Origin: Cladopsammia gracilis
Taxonomy: Eukaryota > Cnidaria > Anthozoa > Scleractinia > Dendrophylliidae
DNA: 64,000 nt
Direction of reading: 5' to 3'
Assembly (NCBI GenBank): GCA_022457155.1
Contig: JAJGOT010000340.1
Span: 62,001-126,000, forward strand
Shown: piece after piece, positions 12,501 to 27,500 of the stretch
Layout of the letters: every line of letters begins with the position of its first letter
Numbering within the stretch: position 1 is the stretch's first letter
Position numbers and translations under genes: made by a program
Notes under the pieces: model-generated
Seen by the model: only the letters and a program-made list of their open reading frames with translations
Database searches by the model: none
Told to the model about the DNA's origin: nothing

Positions 12501-15500
12501 CATCAACAGTTTTGTCAACAGGAACTTTATCAACAACAACAAAAGCTTCATCAACAGCAAATATTTCATCACCAGCTTCATCAGTATCATCAGCTACTAA
12601 AACTCAGCCTACTTCACTGGGTATGTATTTTTTGGATCAAGTTAAACAAAGTGACAGCACCAGCTGTTTAATATAATCCTTATTTCTGTTTTTCCGCAGA
12701 AGAGTCGAAACTTCCTTCAACAGCACAAACTTCATCGACAACGACTTTATCAACAGCAGGTTTTACAACAGCAGAAACTTTAACAGTTTCGTCAACACCA
12801 ACGTCATCAACAAAATCAACAACAGCTTCATCAACAGCAAAAACTCCATCAAAAGCTTCAACATTATCATCAACTGCAGCAACTCAGCCTGCTCCAGTGG
12901 GTATGTATTTTCTGGATCAAGTTGTACAAAGTGACAACACCAGCTGTTTCATATAATCCTTATTTCTCTTTTTCCGCAGAAGAGTCGAAACTTCCTTCAA
13001 CAGCACAAACTTCATCGACATCGACTTCATCAACAGCAGGTTTTACAACAGCAGAATCTTCAACAGTTTCGTCAACAGCAGCTTCATCATCAACAACAAC
13101 AACAACAACAAGAATAGCTTCATTAAAAGCAAACAATTCAACAGCTTCAACATTATCATCAACTGCAACAACTCAGCCTAATCCACTGTGTATGTATTGT
13201 CTTGATGAAGTTGTACTAAGTGACAGCTCCATCTGGCTAATAGAATCCCTATTTCTATTTTTCCGCAGCAGCGTCGAAACTTCCATCAGCAGCAGAAACT
13301 TCCTCAACCAAAACTTCATCAACAGCAACTTTATCAACAGCAGAAACTTCAACAGTTACGTTAACAGGAACTTCATCAACAACAACAAAAGCTTCATCAA
13401 CAGCAAACATTTCATCAACTGCTTCAAAATTATCATCAACTGCAACAACACAGCCTGCTCCACTGGGTATGCATTTTCTGGATCAAGTTGTACAAAGTGA
13501 CAGCTCCAGCTGTTTAATATAATCACAATTTCTCTTTTTCCGCAGTAGAGTCGAAACATCCATCAACAGCAGAGACTTCATCAACAACAACCTCCTCAAC
13601 AGCAACTTTATCAGCGGCAACTTTATCGACAGCAGAAACTTCAACAGTTTCTTCAACAACAACTTTATCATCAACAACAACAGCAGATTCATCAACAGCT
13701 TCATCAGTATCATCAGCTGCTAACACTCAGCCTACGTTACTGGGTATGTATTTTCTGGAACAAGTTGGACTAAGTGACAGCTCCAGTTGATTAATATAAT
13801 CCCTACTTCTCTTTTTTCCACAGCAGCTTCGAAACTTCCATCAACAGCAGAAACTTCATCAACAACAACTTTATCAACAGCGAAAACTTCACCAGTTCCG
13901 ATAACAGAAACGTCATCAACAACAACAACAACAGCTTCATCAACAGCTTCAACATTATCTTCAACTGCAGCAACTCAGCCTGCTCCAGTGGGTATGTAAT
14001 TTCTGAATCAATTTGTACAAAGAGACAACTACAGCTCTTTAATATCATCCCTATTTCTCTTTTACCGCAGCAGCTTCGAAACGTCCATCAACAGTAGAAA
14101 CTTCGTCAACAACAACTTTATCAACAGCGGAAACTTCAACAGTTACGTTAACAGCAACTTCATCAACAACAGCTTCATCAACAGCTTCTACATTATCGTC
14201 AACTGCAACAACTAAGCCTACTCCACAGGGTATGTATTTTCTGGATCAAGTTGTACAAAGTGACAGCTCCAGCTGTTTAATAATATCCGTATTTTTCTTT
14301 TTCCGCAGCAGAGTCGAAACTTGCATCAACAGCAGAAACTTCATCAATAACAACCTTATCAACAGCAACTTTATCAACAACAGAAAAAGCAACAGTTTCG
14401 TCAACAATAACTTCATCGTCAACAACAACAACAACAACAACAGCGTCATCAACAGCAAAAACGTCATCAACGGCTGTAACTCAGCCTACTCCACTAGGTA
14501 TGTATTTTCTGGATCAAGTTGTACAAAAGTCACAGCTCCGGCTGTTTAATATAATATATAATATAATATAATGTTTAATATAATCTCTATTTTTCTTTAT
14601 CCGTAGCAGCGTCGAAACTTCCATTTACGGCAGAAACTTTATCAAAAGCAACTTTTACAACAGCAGAAACTTCAACAGTTTCGTCAACAGCAGTTTCATC
14701 AACAACAGCAAAAATTTCATCAATAGCTTCTGCATCAACTGCAACAACTCAGCCTACTCCACTTGGTATGTATTTTCTGGATCAAGTTATACAAAGTGAC
14801 AGCGCCAGCTGCGTAATAGAATACCTATTTCTCTTTTTTTCCGCAGCAGCGTCGAGACTTCCATCAGCAGCAGAAACTTCTTCAACAGCAACTTTATCAA
14901 CAGCAGAAACTTCAACAGTTTCATCAACAGCAACGTCATCAACAACATCAACAACAGCTTCATCAACAGTAAAAACTCCATCAACAGCTTCAACGTTGTC
15001 ATCAACTGCAACAACTCAGCCTACCCCAGTGTGTATGTATTTTCTGGATCAAGTTGTACAAAGTGACAGCACCAGCTTTTTAATATAATCCTTATCTCTT
15101 TTTTTCCTCAGCAGCGTCGAGACTTCCTTCAACAGCAGATTCAACTGCAGAAACTTCATCGACAAACACTTCATCAACAGCCACTTTTACAACAGGAGAA
15201 ACTTCAACAGTTTCGACAAGAGCAGCTTCATCAACAACATCAATAACAGATTCATCAACATCAAAAACTCAGCCTGATCCACCGGGTATGTATTTTCTGG
15301 ATAAAGTTGTACAAAGAGCTAGCTTCAGCTGTTTAATATAATCTCTATTTTTGTTTTTCCCCAGCAGCGCAAAAACTTCTAGACACTTCCTCAACAAAAA
15401 ATTCATCAACAGCAACTTTATCAACAGCAGAAACTTCACCAGTTTCGTCAAGAGGAACTTTATCAACAACAACAAAAGCTTCATCGACAGCAAACATTTC

Positions 15501-18500
15501 ATCACAAGTTTCATCAGTATCATCAGCTGCTCAAACGCAGCCTACTCCACTGGGTATGTATTTTTTGGATCAAGTTGAACAAAGTGACAGCACCAGCTGT
15601 TTAATATAATCCTTATTTCTCTTTTTCCGCAGACGAGTCGAAACTTCCTTCAACAGCACAAACTCCATCGACAACGACTTCATCAACAGCAGGTTTTACA
15701 ACAGCAGAAACTTCAACAGTTTCGTCAACACCAACGTCATCAACAACATCAACAACAACTTCATCAACAGCAAAAACTCCATCAACAGCTTCAACATTAT
15801 CATCAACTGCAGCAACTCAGCCTGCTCCACTGGGTATGTATTTTCTGGAACAAGTTGTACAAAGTGACAGCACCAGCTGTTTAATATAATCCCTATTTCT
15901 CTTTTTCCTCAGCACCGCCAAATCTTCCCTCAACAGCGGAAACTTCATCAACAACAACTTTATCAAAAGCGGAAACTTCAACAACTCCGTTAACAGTAAT
16001 TTCATCAACAACAACAACAACTTCATCAACTGCAAACATTTCATCAACATATTCAACATTATCATCAACTGCAACAACACGGCCTATTCCACTGGGTATG
16101 TATTTTCTGGATCAAGTTGTACAAAGTGACATCTCCATGGACACGCTACATCACAATGCCCCCCCCTTTTATGTTCTATTGTTTACCCTGCTCATGCGCA
16201 GTTATTTATATGATTTCACTACCTCGTGCTTTTTTACATCGCAACTAGAACTCGGTTATTGTAAGTCTTTTCTTACAGTAATATAGTCTCATAGACTCTT
16301 TATCAAAAGAAATTAAACGGATTATAAAGCCTGCACATTTATTCTGGTCCTTCGAGCCGGATTACTACTCAAGAAAGTGTCAAGAAAACATACAGTCCTC
16401 GATCGATCATGAACTGCTTCGCGTAATGGCTGAATCAAGGGAATCACTAGTACAGAAGCGAGCAAATACCAAGCGTCGAATAACAAATCTTATAAAGAAG
16501 AAAATCGACCCACTCTATGAAAAACAGGAAAGAACACAATTCGACATAGTTTGCGCTGGACAATACTTGGAAGAAATCCGTGAGTTAAACAACACTTTCC
16601 AAAGTCAACACATCGATGCGAGCGCGTCACTCGACCCAGCCAACGAAGAATTCGTCGAAAAAGACTTCGAAGAGCTCGAAAACCACGATGATCGGGTGCG
16701 AGAAAATATCAGTAAGCTGTTGTACATTCTCAATCTCGCTTCTTCTAAGTCACAAGATGCTAAATCAACCGACAGTAAAGGCAAGCGATCACTCGAATCC
16801 AAATGGAATCGCATTACAAAAGGGATAAAAAGCTTGGCCGCGAAAACCACAGAAGCTCAAAATGACCTCGCTGACAGAGTATTTGACGATTTAATGGATA
16901 TAAGAAGCCAGTTCTCCGACCTTGAGAAAGCTCTCCACCGTTTCGTCTCTGAAGTTGAATCATTTTCCACGGATTTGGAAGATGCAGATGGCAATGAATG
17001 GAAGATATCAGATTACTTTGACAAAATCAAAGCAACGCAAGACCAAGTAACACAATTGATCACGCAACGCCGCAGTGACAAAACGCGTAAGAATAAAGAA
17101 CGAGAAATTGAACGAGAACAAAATCGTTGTATAGAGCTAGAGCGGCAAAATAACCAGCATCGCGAAGAATTAAGCAAATTGTTACAAGAATTCAAAACCA
17201 CTTCGTATCAAAATGAAGCAAAGACAGTGAAGCTACCTTCACTCGATATTCCCACCTTTGATGGAGAGCCAACGAAATGGAAATCGTACTGGCAGCAGTT
17301 TGAAGCAACCATCCACAAATCAAAAAAGCCGGACGATCAATTGCGGATGCAATATTTACTGAAATCGCTCACAACACAGAAAGCCAAGGATGCCATTGAA
17401 GGTATTGATGCAGTAGCAGAGGCCTACCCAGAGGCCATTGCAGCCCTAAAGGCTCGTTTTGACAGGCCTCAGGTCATCCACCGAGCTCATGTCAGAGCAC
17501 TGTTGAACGTCAACTCAGTTACGAATGGCTCAAGCACCAAACTGAGACAACTGCATGATACGCTTCAGCATCACCTTCGGTCCCTTAAGGCATTGGATAA
17601 GCTTGACTTGGAACGTTTCATCACTGCTCTGGGTGAATCAAAACTTGACCCTCTTAGCATGATAAAGTGGCAAAAATTCACGCAGTTAGACAAGGACGTT
17701 CCCGACTATCATAAGTTTCTGGAGTTCCTCGATTTGAGAGCAACTGCAACCGAATTAACATCCTATGATGCTAGCCATAAAGGTGTTCAAGCCCCCACCA
17801 AGAAACCGCCAAGATTAGTTGGAGCATATTTTACAAACGCACAGTTGAATTGCCCTGCTTGCCTTGGTCCGAAACATAACATAGCATACTGTCCAAGCTT
17901 CGAAGAGAAGTCAGTTGACGACAAATTTAACTTAATCGTGGAACAAGGTCTTTGCTTCAACTGCTTGAAAGGAAAACATGTGGGAAAAACAATGCCCTTC
18001 ACCAAACTGTTGCCTTAAATACGGAAAACGGCATCACACTCTTCTACATCTAAGCAATTACGTTGCACACACCCCTGAAGAAACAAGACAAGATGTTCCC
18101 ATGGTGCCACCCCTTAATGTAGGTACCAACAATCCAGAAACTAACGCTACTGCTGTTGGCGAAATCACCTCTGCGACTTATGTAACCATGCCCGAAGCCC
18201 CCACTTCAAGTTCCGTTCTCATGATGACAGCCGAGGTCCTCCTAAGAGGACAAAATGGTCAACAAATGATTGCACGAGCTCTACTGGATCCAGCATCACA
18301 GCCTCGTTTGTGACAGAAAGAGCAGCACAACACCTCATGCTACGTGGACGGAAACAACAAATCAGCATTAATGGAATTGGAGGAACCCAGTGTCCCACTC
18401 AAAGCAGCACTGTTGTTAACATAAGCTTGACATCAACTCAGGGCACCTCATGTCTGAACAATGTACAAGCTATAGTCTTGTCTTCATTAACAAAGCATCT

Positions 18501-21500
18501 ACCCCTCAAGTCTCTTCCAACAGGTTACTGGCCACACCTATCCTCACTTAAATTAGCAGATCCCGAATTCAATGTGTCAAAACCTATTGATGTTCTCCTT
18601 GGTGTCGACGTCTACCATGACATCCTGAAACCAGGCCTTATCCTTGGACCTAAAGGAACTCCAGCCGCTCAAGAAACCATGTTCGGTTGGGTTTTGTTCG
18701 GAGGCACTAGTGGTCAACACCCGCCTAATGAAGTCACAACCTTACATGCATCAGCTTCGCTTCCTAGCTGCGAAGAAACCCTTCAGAAATTTTGGACTTT
18801 AGAGGAACCACCCAAAGCCAGCTTGCCTCTAGTACCACTTGACAAACTAGTTGTACAAGACTTCGACCAACGCCACAAGCGTGACGAAACTGGTCGATTC
18901 ACAGTCAGACTCCCATTTAAGCCACAAAGCTGTTCACTGGGAGAATCCCGACCTCAAGCCATGCGACGTTTCCTGTCCCTCGAACGGCGTCTTCGACGAA
19001 CCAATCAATTTGATGATTATGCTAAAGTCATGACTGAGTACTTTACATCTGGTCACGCAGAAAAGGTCCCAGATGAAGACCTCAACAAGCCAGTTTCGAA
19101 TTCCTTCTACTTAGCTCATCACGCTGTCTACAAAGATTCAGCTACAACGCCCCTGCGCGTCGTGTTTGATGGCTCCATGAAAACCTCATCAGGTGTCTCA
19201 CTTAACGATCAACTCCTTGTTGGACCAACTGTCCACCCGCCACTCAATGACGTCCTCATTCGCTTCCGAAGACATCCTTATGTGCTAACAACCGACGTCT
19301 CGAAGATGTACCGCGCTATTAGCTTGGCACCGGAAGACAGGGATTATCGTCGTTTCTTATGGCGAGACAAACTCACTGACACAATCACCGACTACAGAAT
19401 GACTAGAGTCACATTTGGAATCGCAAGTGCTGCATTTCTAGCAACTAACTCAGTGCGCCATGTCGCACAAGAAAATGAATCAGAACTGCCGCTTGCTGCT
19501 AAAGTGGTGAAAGAATCGTTCTATGTCGATGATGGTCTCCCTTCAGTTGAAACCAAGCAAGAAGCAATTGAACTGCATCACGAACTAAACAACCTCTTTA
19601 ACAAAGGAGGATTCAAACTTCATAAATGGGACTCAAACTCACAAGAAGTTTTGAACTCAATCTCACCAGAAATTCGAAGCACAAAGGCCACATGTAGCCT
19701 CGGGAACTCTGACAACTTTGTTAAAACTCTTGGAATGGAGTACAGCTCAAGTTCTGACCACTTCCGGTTCTCATGCGCCAAATTGTCAGTTCAAGAATCA
19801 CAGCTGACCAAGCGTACTGTATTGTCAGATTCAGCAAAGATCTTTGATCCTCTTGGTCTTATTGCATGTGTCACTATTATTGTCAAGATAATCTTCCAGC
19901 GTCTCTGGGAGAAAGGCACCTCCTGGGATGAACCTCTCCCACCGGACATCCAGCAAGAGTGGCTACATTGGAGAAAGCAACTCCCTGAAATCTCCAACAT
20001 CCGCATTCCACGCTGTTATTCCCCAGTCGACAGCAAGATTGTTGACCGCCAATTAATTGGCTTCTCTGATGCCAGCGAGAAGGCTTACTGTAGTGTTGTC
20101 TATTTGAGAAGTCTCGACACGGCCGGCGAGGTCCACACATCACTCATCATGGCAAAAACACGCGTTGCCCCACTCAAGAAGGTTTCCTTGCCTCGTCTTG
20201 AACTTTGTGGAGCTCATCTGCTCTCACAACTAATGAAACATCTCCAAGAAATTCTTGCCATTCCATCATGCAATATTTATGCTTTCACAGATAGCACCAT
20301 TGTTCTCTACTGGATTCATGGAAGCAGTCAGCGCTTCAAGATCTTCGAAGCAAACCGAATTGGAGAGATCCAAGAACACGTCCCACCTGAGAAATGGAAA
20401 CACATTAATGGGGAAGAAAATCCGGCCGATGCTGGATCACGTGGTATCCTACCTGGAGAAATCCTCAACCACAAGCTTTGGTGGAATGGCCCTGACTGGA
20501 TAAAGGAAGATCCTTCAAACTGGCTATCCAAGTTTACATCCCTTCCCTCACTGGAAAGTCTCTATGCCTTAGGATTCGAGGAAAGAACCTTGCAATTCAA
20601 GGAGAGAAAGGAAGTCACCCTTCAAGCAGCGACTACTGAAGTCAAACCTACAATTGACATTCACAGATACTCAAGCTACACGCATCTCGTGAGAGTCACT
20701 GCCTGGGTGTTCCGTGTTGTTAGCCGTTCTCATCTATTCAGCTCCACACCACTCTTAGTGCGTGAATTGTCCAAAGCAAAGACCTGGTTGTCCAAACAAG
20801 CACAAGTCCAAATGTTTCCAGAAACTGTGGCAACACTCAAGAAAGGGAAACCAATACCCTTGTCCAATCCTTTACGCCCTTTGAATCAATTTCTTGATGA
20901 CGATGGGCTATTAAGAGTTGGTGGACGTCTCTCTCAGTCACAGAAAGACTACCAATCTCGTAATCCAATCATTCTCCATGGAAAGCACCATCTCGCATCA
21001 CTGATTATACAGAATGAACACGGACGTTTGTGCCATGCCGGTCCCAAACTCACTCTTGGATCTCTTCAAGAACTTTACCATATTGTCGGAGCACGCAGAG
21101 CTGTTCACAAATGCCCACGTCAGTGTATCACGTGCCAACGTACATCTCCAAAGATTACAACTCAGCTTATGGGACAAGTACCAGCCGCACGAGCCCTTCC
21201 AACCTTCGCCAATGAAAACGTTTCGGTGGACTACGCAGGGCCCCTCACTCTCAAAGTTGGAGCTATACGAAGACCCACATACTGCAAGGCCTATGCAGCC
21301 ATCTTCGTCTGCCTAGCAACGGAGTCCTGCCACATTGAACTAGTCTCAGACCTCACCGCTGAAGCTTTCCTCGCTGCACTTCGTCGTTTTGTTTCTCGAA
21401 GAGGAAAGCCAAGTCAGATTTGGAGCGACAACGCATCCTGTTTTCACCGCGCAAATAAGGATTTAAAGGAGCTGTCACGCCTTCTTGAGCAACAAGCCAC

Positions 21501-24500
21501 CCAAGAATCTGTTATGAATTTCTGCACCAATCAAAGTATCCAGTGGAAATTCAGCCCACCCACAGGTCCTCATCATGGGTCTGTCTGGGAGAATGGAGTT
21601 AAGGCCTGTAAACACCATCTGAAACGAATAGTTGGGGAAAGCAAGCTAACGTTTAAAGAAATGACGACCGTGCTGTGCCAGATTGAAGCTTGTCTGAACT
21701 CGAGGCCATTGTTTGCAGCACTTGATGCAAATGATGATGATGGATTCGCTCCACTCACCCCTGGCCACTTCCTGATTGGTCGACCACTAGAAGCATTGCC
21801 TGACTACATCTCACCCACGCCCATACCATTGTTGAAGCGATGGCGACTCTGCCAAGCATTGACACAACACTTTTGGAAACGCTGGTCAACCGAGTATCTT
21901 AATTCTCTTCAGCGCTTCAACAAATGGAAGCTGCCCCGCAGAAACCTCAGTGTTGGTGATATAGTTCTCATCAAGGATAACCGTACTCCCCCATGTCAAT
22001 GGCCACTTGGTCTAATTACAGGAACTCATCCCGGGCCAGACCAACTGGTTCGAGTTGTCACTGTCAAAACCAAGACTGGAACATTCACTCGGCCAATTGT
22101 TAAGCTGTGCCTGCTACTTCCAGCAAAGGATGCTTAGGAACTTATAGAATGCTGTGAATATTTTCAAGAATTAAACAAGCAGATTACAGAGGAACGTTAA
22201 GAACATTTAAACCAAGCGAAATAATAGGAACATTTTTTAGCATCTAAGTTTAGTTGAGGACTTAAAGAACATTTAAGAACAGCCCAAGTTAAGTTGATAT
22301 TATCAAGTGGGGAGGAATGGACACACTACATCACAATGCCCCCCCTTTTTATGTTCTATTGTTTACCCTGCTCATGCGCAGTTATTTATATGATTTCACT
22401 ACCTCGTGCTTTTTTACATCGCAACTAGAACTCGGTTATTGTAAGTCTTTTCTTACTGTAATATAGTCTCATAGACTCTTTATCAAAACAAATTAAACGG
22501 ATTATAAAGCCTGCACACTCCAGTTGTTTAGTAGAATCCCTATTTCTCTTTTTCCGCAGCAGCTTCGAAAATTCCATCAACAGCAGAAACATCATCAACG
22601 GCTTCAACATTGTTATCAACTGCAAAAACTCAGCCTACCCCACTGGGTATGTATTTTCTGGATCAAGTTGTAGAAAGTGACAGCTCCATCTATTTAATAT
22701 AATCCCTATTACTATTTTTCAGCAGCAGTGTCGAAACTTCCATCAAAAGCAGAAACTTCTTCAACAAAAACTTCATCAACAGCACGTTTATCAACAGCAG
22801 AAACTTCAACAGTTTCGTCAACAGGAACTTTATCAACAACAACAAAAGCTTCATCAAAAGGAAACATTTCATTACCAGCTTCATCAGTATCATCAGCTGC
22901 TAAAACTCAGCCTACTCCACTGGGTATGTATTTTGTGGATCAAGTTGAACAAAGTGAAAGCTCCAGTTGTTTAGTAGAATCCCTATGTCTCTTTTTCCGC
23001 AGCAGCTTCGAAACTTACATCAACAGCAGAAACTTCATCAACAGCTTCAACATTGTCATCAACTGCAACAACTCAGCCTACTCCACTGGGTATGTATTTT
23101 CTGGATCAAGTTGTACAAAGTGACAGCTCCAGATGTTTAATATAATCCCTATTACTATTTTTCAGCAGCAGCGTCGAAACTTCCATCAACAGCAGAAATT
23201 TCATCAACAGCTTCAACATTATTATCAACTGCAACAACTCAGCCTACTCCATCGGGTATGTATTGTCTGGATCAATTTGTACAAAGTGACAGCACCAGCT
23301 GTTTCATATAATCCTTAATTCTCTTTTTCCGCAGAAGAGTCGAAACTTCCTTCAACAGCACAAACTTCATCGACAACGACTTCATCAACAGCAGGTTTTA
23401 CAACAGCAGAAACTTCAACAGTTTCGTCAACAGCAACGTCATCAACAACATCCACAACAGTTTCATCAACAGCAAAAACTCCATCAACAGCTTCAACATT
23501 ATCTTCAACTGCAGCAACTCAGCCTTCTCCAGTGGGTATGTATTTTCTGGATCAAGTTGTACAAAGTGTCAGCACCAGCTGTTTCATATAATCCTTATTT
23601 CTCTTTTTCCGCAGAAGAGTCGAAACTTCCTTTAACAGCAAAAACTTCATCGAAATCGACTTCATCAACAGCAAGTTTTACAACAGCAGAAACTTCAACA
23701 GTTTCGTCAGCAGCAGCAGCTTCATCAACAACAACAACAACAAGAAGAATACCGTCATTTAAAGCAAACAATTCAACAGCTTCAACATTATCATCAACTG
23801 CAACAACTCAGCCTACTTCACTGTGTATGTATTGTCTTGATAAAGTTGTACTAAGTGACAGCTCCATCTGGCTAATAGAATCCGTATTTCCATTTTTCCG
23901 CAGCAGCGTCGAAACTTCCATCAGCAGCAGAAACTTCCTCAACAGAAACTTCATCAACAGCAACTTTATCAACAGCAGAAATTTCAAACGTTTCGTCAAC
24001 AGGAACTTCATCAACAACAAAAGCATCATCAACAGCTTCAACATTATCATCAACTGCAGCAACTCAGCCTGCTCCACTGGGTATGTATTTCCTGAATCAA
24101 GTTGTACAAAGTGACAGCTCCAGCTGTTTAATATAATCACAATTTCTCTTTTTCCGCAGTAGAGTCGAAACATCCATCAACAGCAGAGACTTCATCAACA
24201 ACAACCTCCTCAACAGCAACTTTATCAGCGGCAACTTTATCAACAGCAGAAACGTCAACAGTTTCTTCAACAACAACTGTATCATCAACAACAACAGCAG
24301 ATTCATCAACAGCTTCATCAGTATCATCAGCTGCTAACACTCAGCCTACTTTACTGGGTATGTATTTTCTGGAACAAGTTGGACAAAGTGACAGCTCCAG
24401 TTGATTAATATAATCCCTACTTCTCTTTTTCCACAGCAGCTTCGAAACTTCCATCAACAGCAGAAACTTCATCAACAACAACTTTATCAACAGCGAAAAC

Positions 24501-27500
24501 TTCACCAGTTCCGGTAACAGAAACGTCATCAACAACAACAACAGCTTCATCAACAGCTTCAACATTATCTTCAACTGCAGCAACTCAGCCTGCTCCAGTG
24601 GGTATGTATTTTCGGAATCAATTTGTACAAAGAAACGACTACAGCTCTTAAATATCATCCCTATTTCTCTTTTTCCGCAGCAGCTTCGAAACGTCCATCA
24701 ACAGTAGAAACTTCGTCAACAACAACTTTATCAACGGCGGAAACTTCAACAGTTACGTTAACAGCAACTTCATCAACAACAGCTTCATCAACAGCTTCTA
24801 CATTATCGTCAACTAAGCCTACTCCACAGGGTATGTATTTTCTGGATCAAGTTGTACAAAGTGACAGCTCCTGCTGTTTAATAATATCCGTATTTTTCTT
24901 TTTCCGCAGCAGAGTCGAAACTTGCATCAACAGCCGAAACTTCATCAATAACAACCTTATCAACAGCAACTTTATCAACAACAGAAAATGCAACAGTTTC
25001 GTCAACAATAACTTCATCGTCAACAAGAACAACAACAGCGTCATCAACAGCAAAAACGTCATCAACGGCTTCAACATTATCATCAACTGCTGTAACTCAG
25101 CCTACTCCACTAGGTATGTATTTTCTGGATCAAGTTGTACAAAGTCACAGCTCCGGCTGTTTAATATAATCCCTATTTTTCTTTATCCGTAGCAGCGTCG
25201 AAACTTACATTTGCAGCAGAAACTTCATCAAAAGCAACTTTTACAACAGCAGAAACTTCAACAGTTTCGTCGACAGCAGTTTCATCAACAACAGCAAAAA
25301 TTTCATCAATAGCTTCTGCATCAACTGCAACAACTCAGCCTACTCCACTTGGTATGTATTGTCTGGATCAAGTTATACAAAGTGACAGCGCCAGCTGCGT
25401 AATGGAATACCTATTTCTCTTTTTTTCCGCAGCAGCGTCGAGACTTCCATCAGCAGCAGAAACTTCTTCAACAGCAACTTTATCAACAGCAGAAACTTCA
25501 ACAGTTTCATCAACAGCAACGTCATCAACAACATCAACAACAGCTTCATCAACAGCAAAAACTCCATCATCAGCTTCAACATTATCATCAACTGCAGCAA
25601 CTCAGTCTGCTCCAGTGGGTATGTATTTTCTGGATCAAGTTGTACAAAGTGACACCACCAGCTGTTTAATATAATCCCTATTTCTCTTTTTCCGCAGAAG
25701 AGTCGAAACTTCCTTCGACAGCGGAAACTTCATCGACAACGATTTCATCAACAGCAAGTTTTACAACAGCAGAAACTTCAACAGTTTCGTCAACAGCAAC
25801 GTCATCAACAACATCAACAACAGCTTCATCAACAGCAAAAACTCCATTAACAGCTTCAACATTATCATCAACTGCAGCAACTGAGTCTGCTCCAGTGGGT
25901 ATGTATTTTCTGGATCACGTTGTACAAAGTGACAGCACCAGCTGTTTAATATAATCCTTATTTCTCTTTTTCCGCAGAAGAGTCGAAACTTCCTTCAACA
26001 GCACAAACCTCATCGACATCGACTTCATCAACAGCAAATTTTACAACAGCAGAAACTTCAACAGTTTCGTCAGCAGCATCAACTAAGCCTACTCCATTGT
26101 GTATGTATTGTCTTGATGAAGTTGTACAAAGTGACAGCTCCATCTGGCTAATAGAATCCCTATTTCTATTTTTCCGTAGCAGCGTTGAAACTTCAATCAG
26201 CAGTAGAAACGTCCACAACAAAAACTTCATCATCAGCAACTTTATCAACAGCAGAAACTTCAACAGTTTCGTCAACAGGAACTTCATCAGCAACAACAAA
26301 AGCTTCATCAACAGCAAACATTTCATCAACAGCTTCAACATTATCATCAACTGCAATAACACAGCCTTCTCCACTGGGTATGTATTTTCTGGATCAAATT
26401 GTTCAAAGTGACAGCTTAGACATCTGTTTAATATAATCACAATTTCTCTTTTTCCTTAGTAGGGTCGAAACATCCATCAACAGCAGAGACTTCGTCAACA
26501 ACAACCTCCTCAACAGCAACTTTTTCAACAGCAACTTTATCAACAGCACAAACTTCATCAGTTTCTTCAACAACAACTTTATCATCAACTGCAACAACAC
26601 AGCCTGCTCCACTGGGTATGTATTTTCTGGATCAAGTTGTACAAAGTGACAGCAACAGCTGTTTAATAAAATCCCTATTTCTGTTTTACCGCAGCAGAGT
26701 TGAAACATCTATCAACAGCAGAAACTTCATCAACAACAGCCTTATCAACAGCAAATTTATCAACAGCAGAAACTTCAAAATTTTCTTCAACAACGACTTC
26801 ATCATCAACAACAACAATAGATTCAACAACACTAAAAAATTCATTCACGGCTTCAACATTATCATCATATTTTCAGGGTCAAATTGTACAAAGTGACAGC
26901 TCCATCTGTTTAATATAATCCATATTTCTCTTTTTCAGCAGCAACGACGAAACTGCCATCCACAGCAGAAACTTCATCAACAGCTTCAACATTATCATCA
27001 ACTGCAACAACTTTATCTGTAGCAGCGTCGAAACTGACATCAACAGCAGATACTTCATCAACAGCAACTTTTTCAACAGCAGAAATTTCAACAGATTCGT
27101 CAAGAGCAACTTCAACAACAACAACAAAGGCTTCATCAACAGGAAACATTTCATCAACAGCTTCAACATTGTCATCAGCTGCTAAAACTCAGCCCACTCC
27201 GCTGGGTATGTATTTTCTGGATCAAGTTGTTTAAAATGACAGCTGCAGCTGTTTAACCCTCGGACGTACACGCAAACGTATACACCCAACTGTGGTACAA
27301 AGGGGAGTTGTTGCAACCACCCCCTTTGGTTTTTGCGATGTTGCAATATTTCGGAAATATTTTCTATCTAATAGATAGCCCGCGATGTGCTCTACAAGAA
27401 AAGGTAAATATTATGGATTGGGGCGCTGCCAGTGGTCCGTGACGTCATCCAAAATGGCCGCCAGTATGGCCGCCATCTTGGATTTTACTAAAAATGTAAA

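Larger units (their letters stand above)
16138..22517 (+). mobile_element. BEL/Pao LTR retrotransposon, full length with frame breaks
   Basis: A complete 6,380-bp element inserted in the intron between cassettes M20 and M21. It has two 200-bp LTRs, a CTCCA target duplication at both sides (16133-16137, 22518-22522), a gag region (16426-about 18000), a pol region (to 22137), and a purine-rich tract (AAGTGGGGAGGAA) just before the right LTR. The order protease, reverse transcriptase, RNase H, integrase, the DUF1759-type gag segment and the short LTRs place it in BEL/Pao. The few LTR differences suggest a fairly recent insertion. Coding is interrupted near 17980 and near 18293. Removing the element leaves a normal cassette intron. 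Confidence 0.9.

Noticed and set aside
18851..21316. Several 60-100 codon frames inside the BEL/Pao pol region on both strands
   Set aside because: They lie within the long pol frame and are shadows of it.
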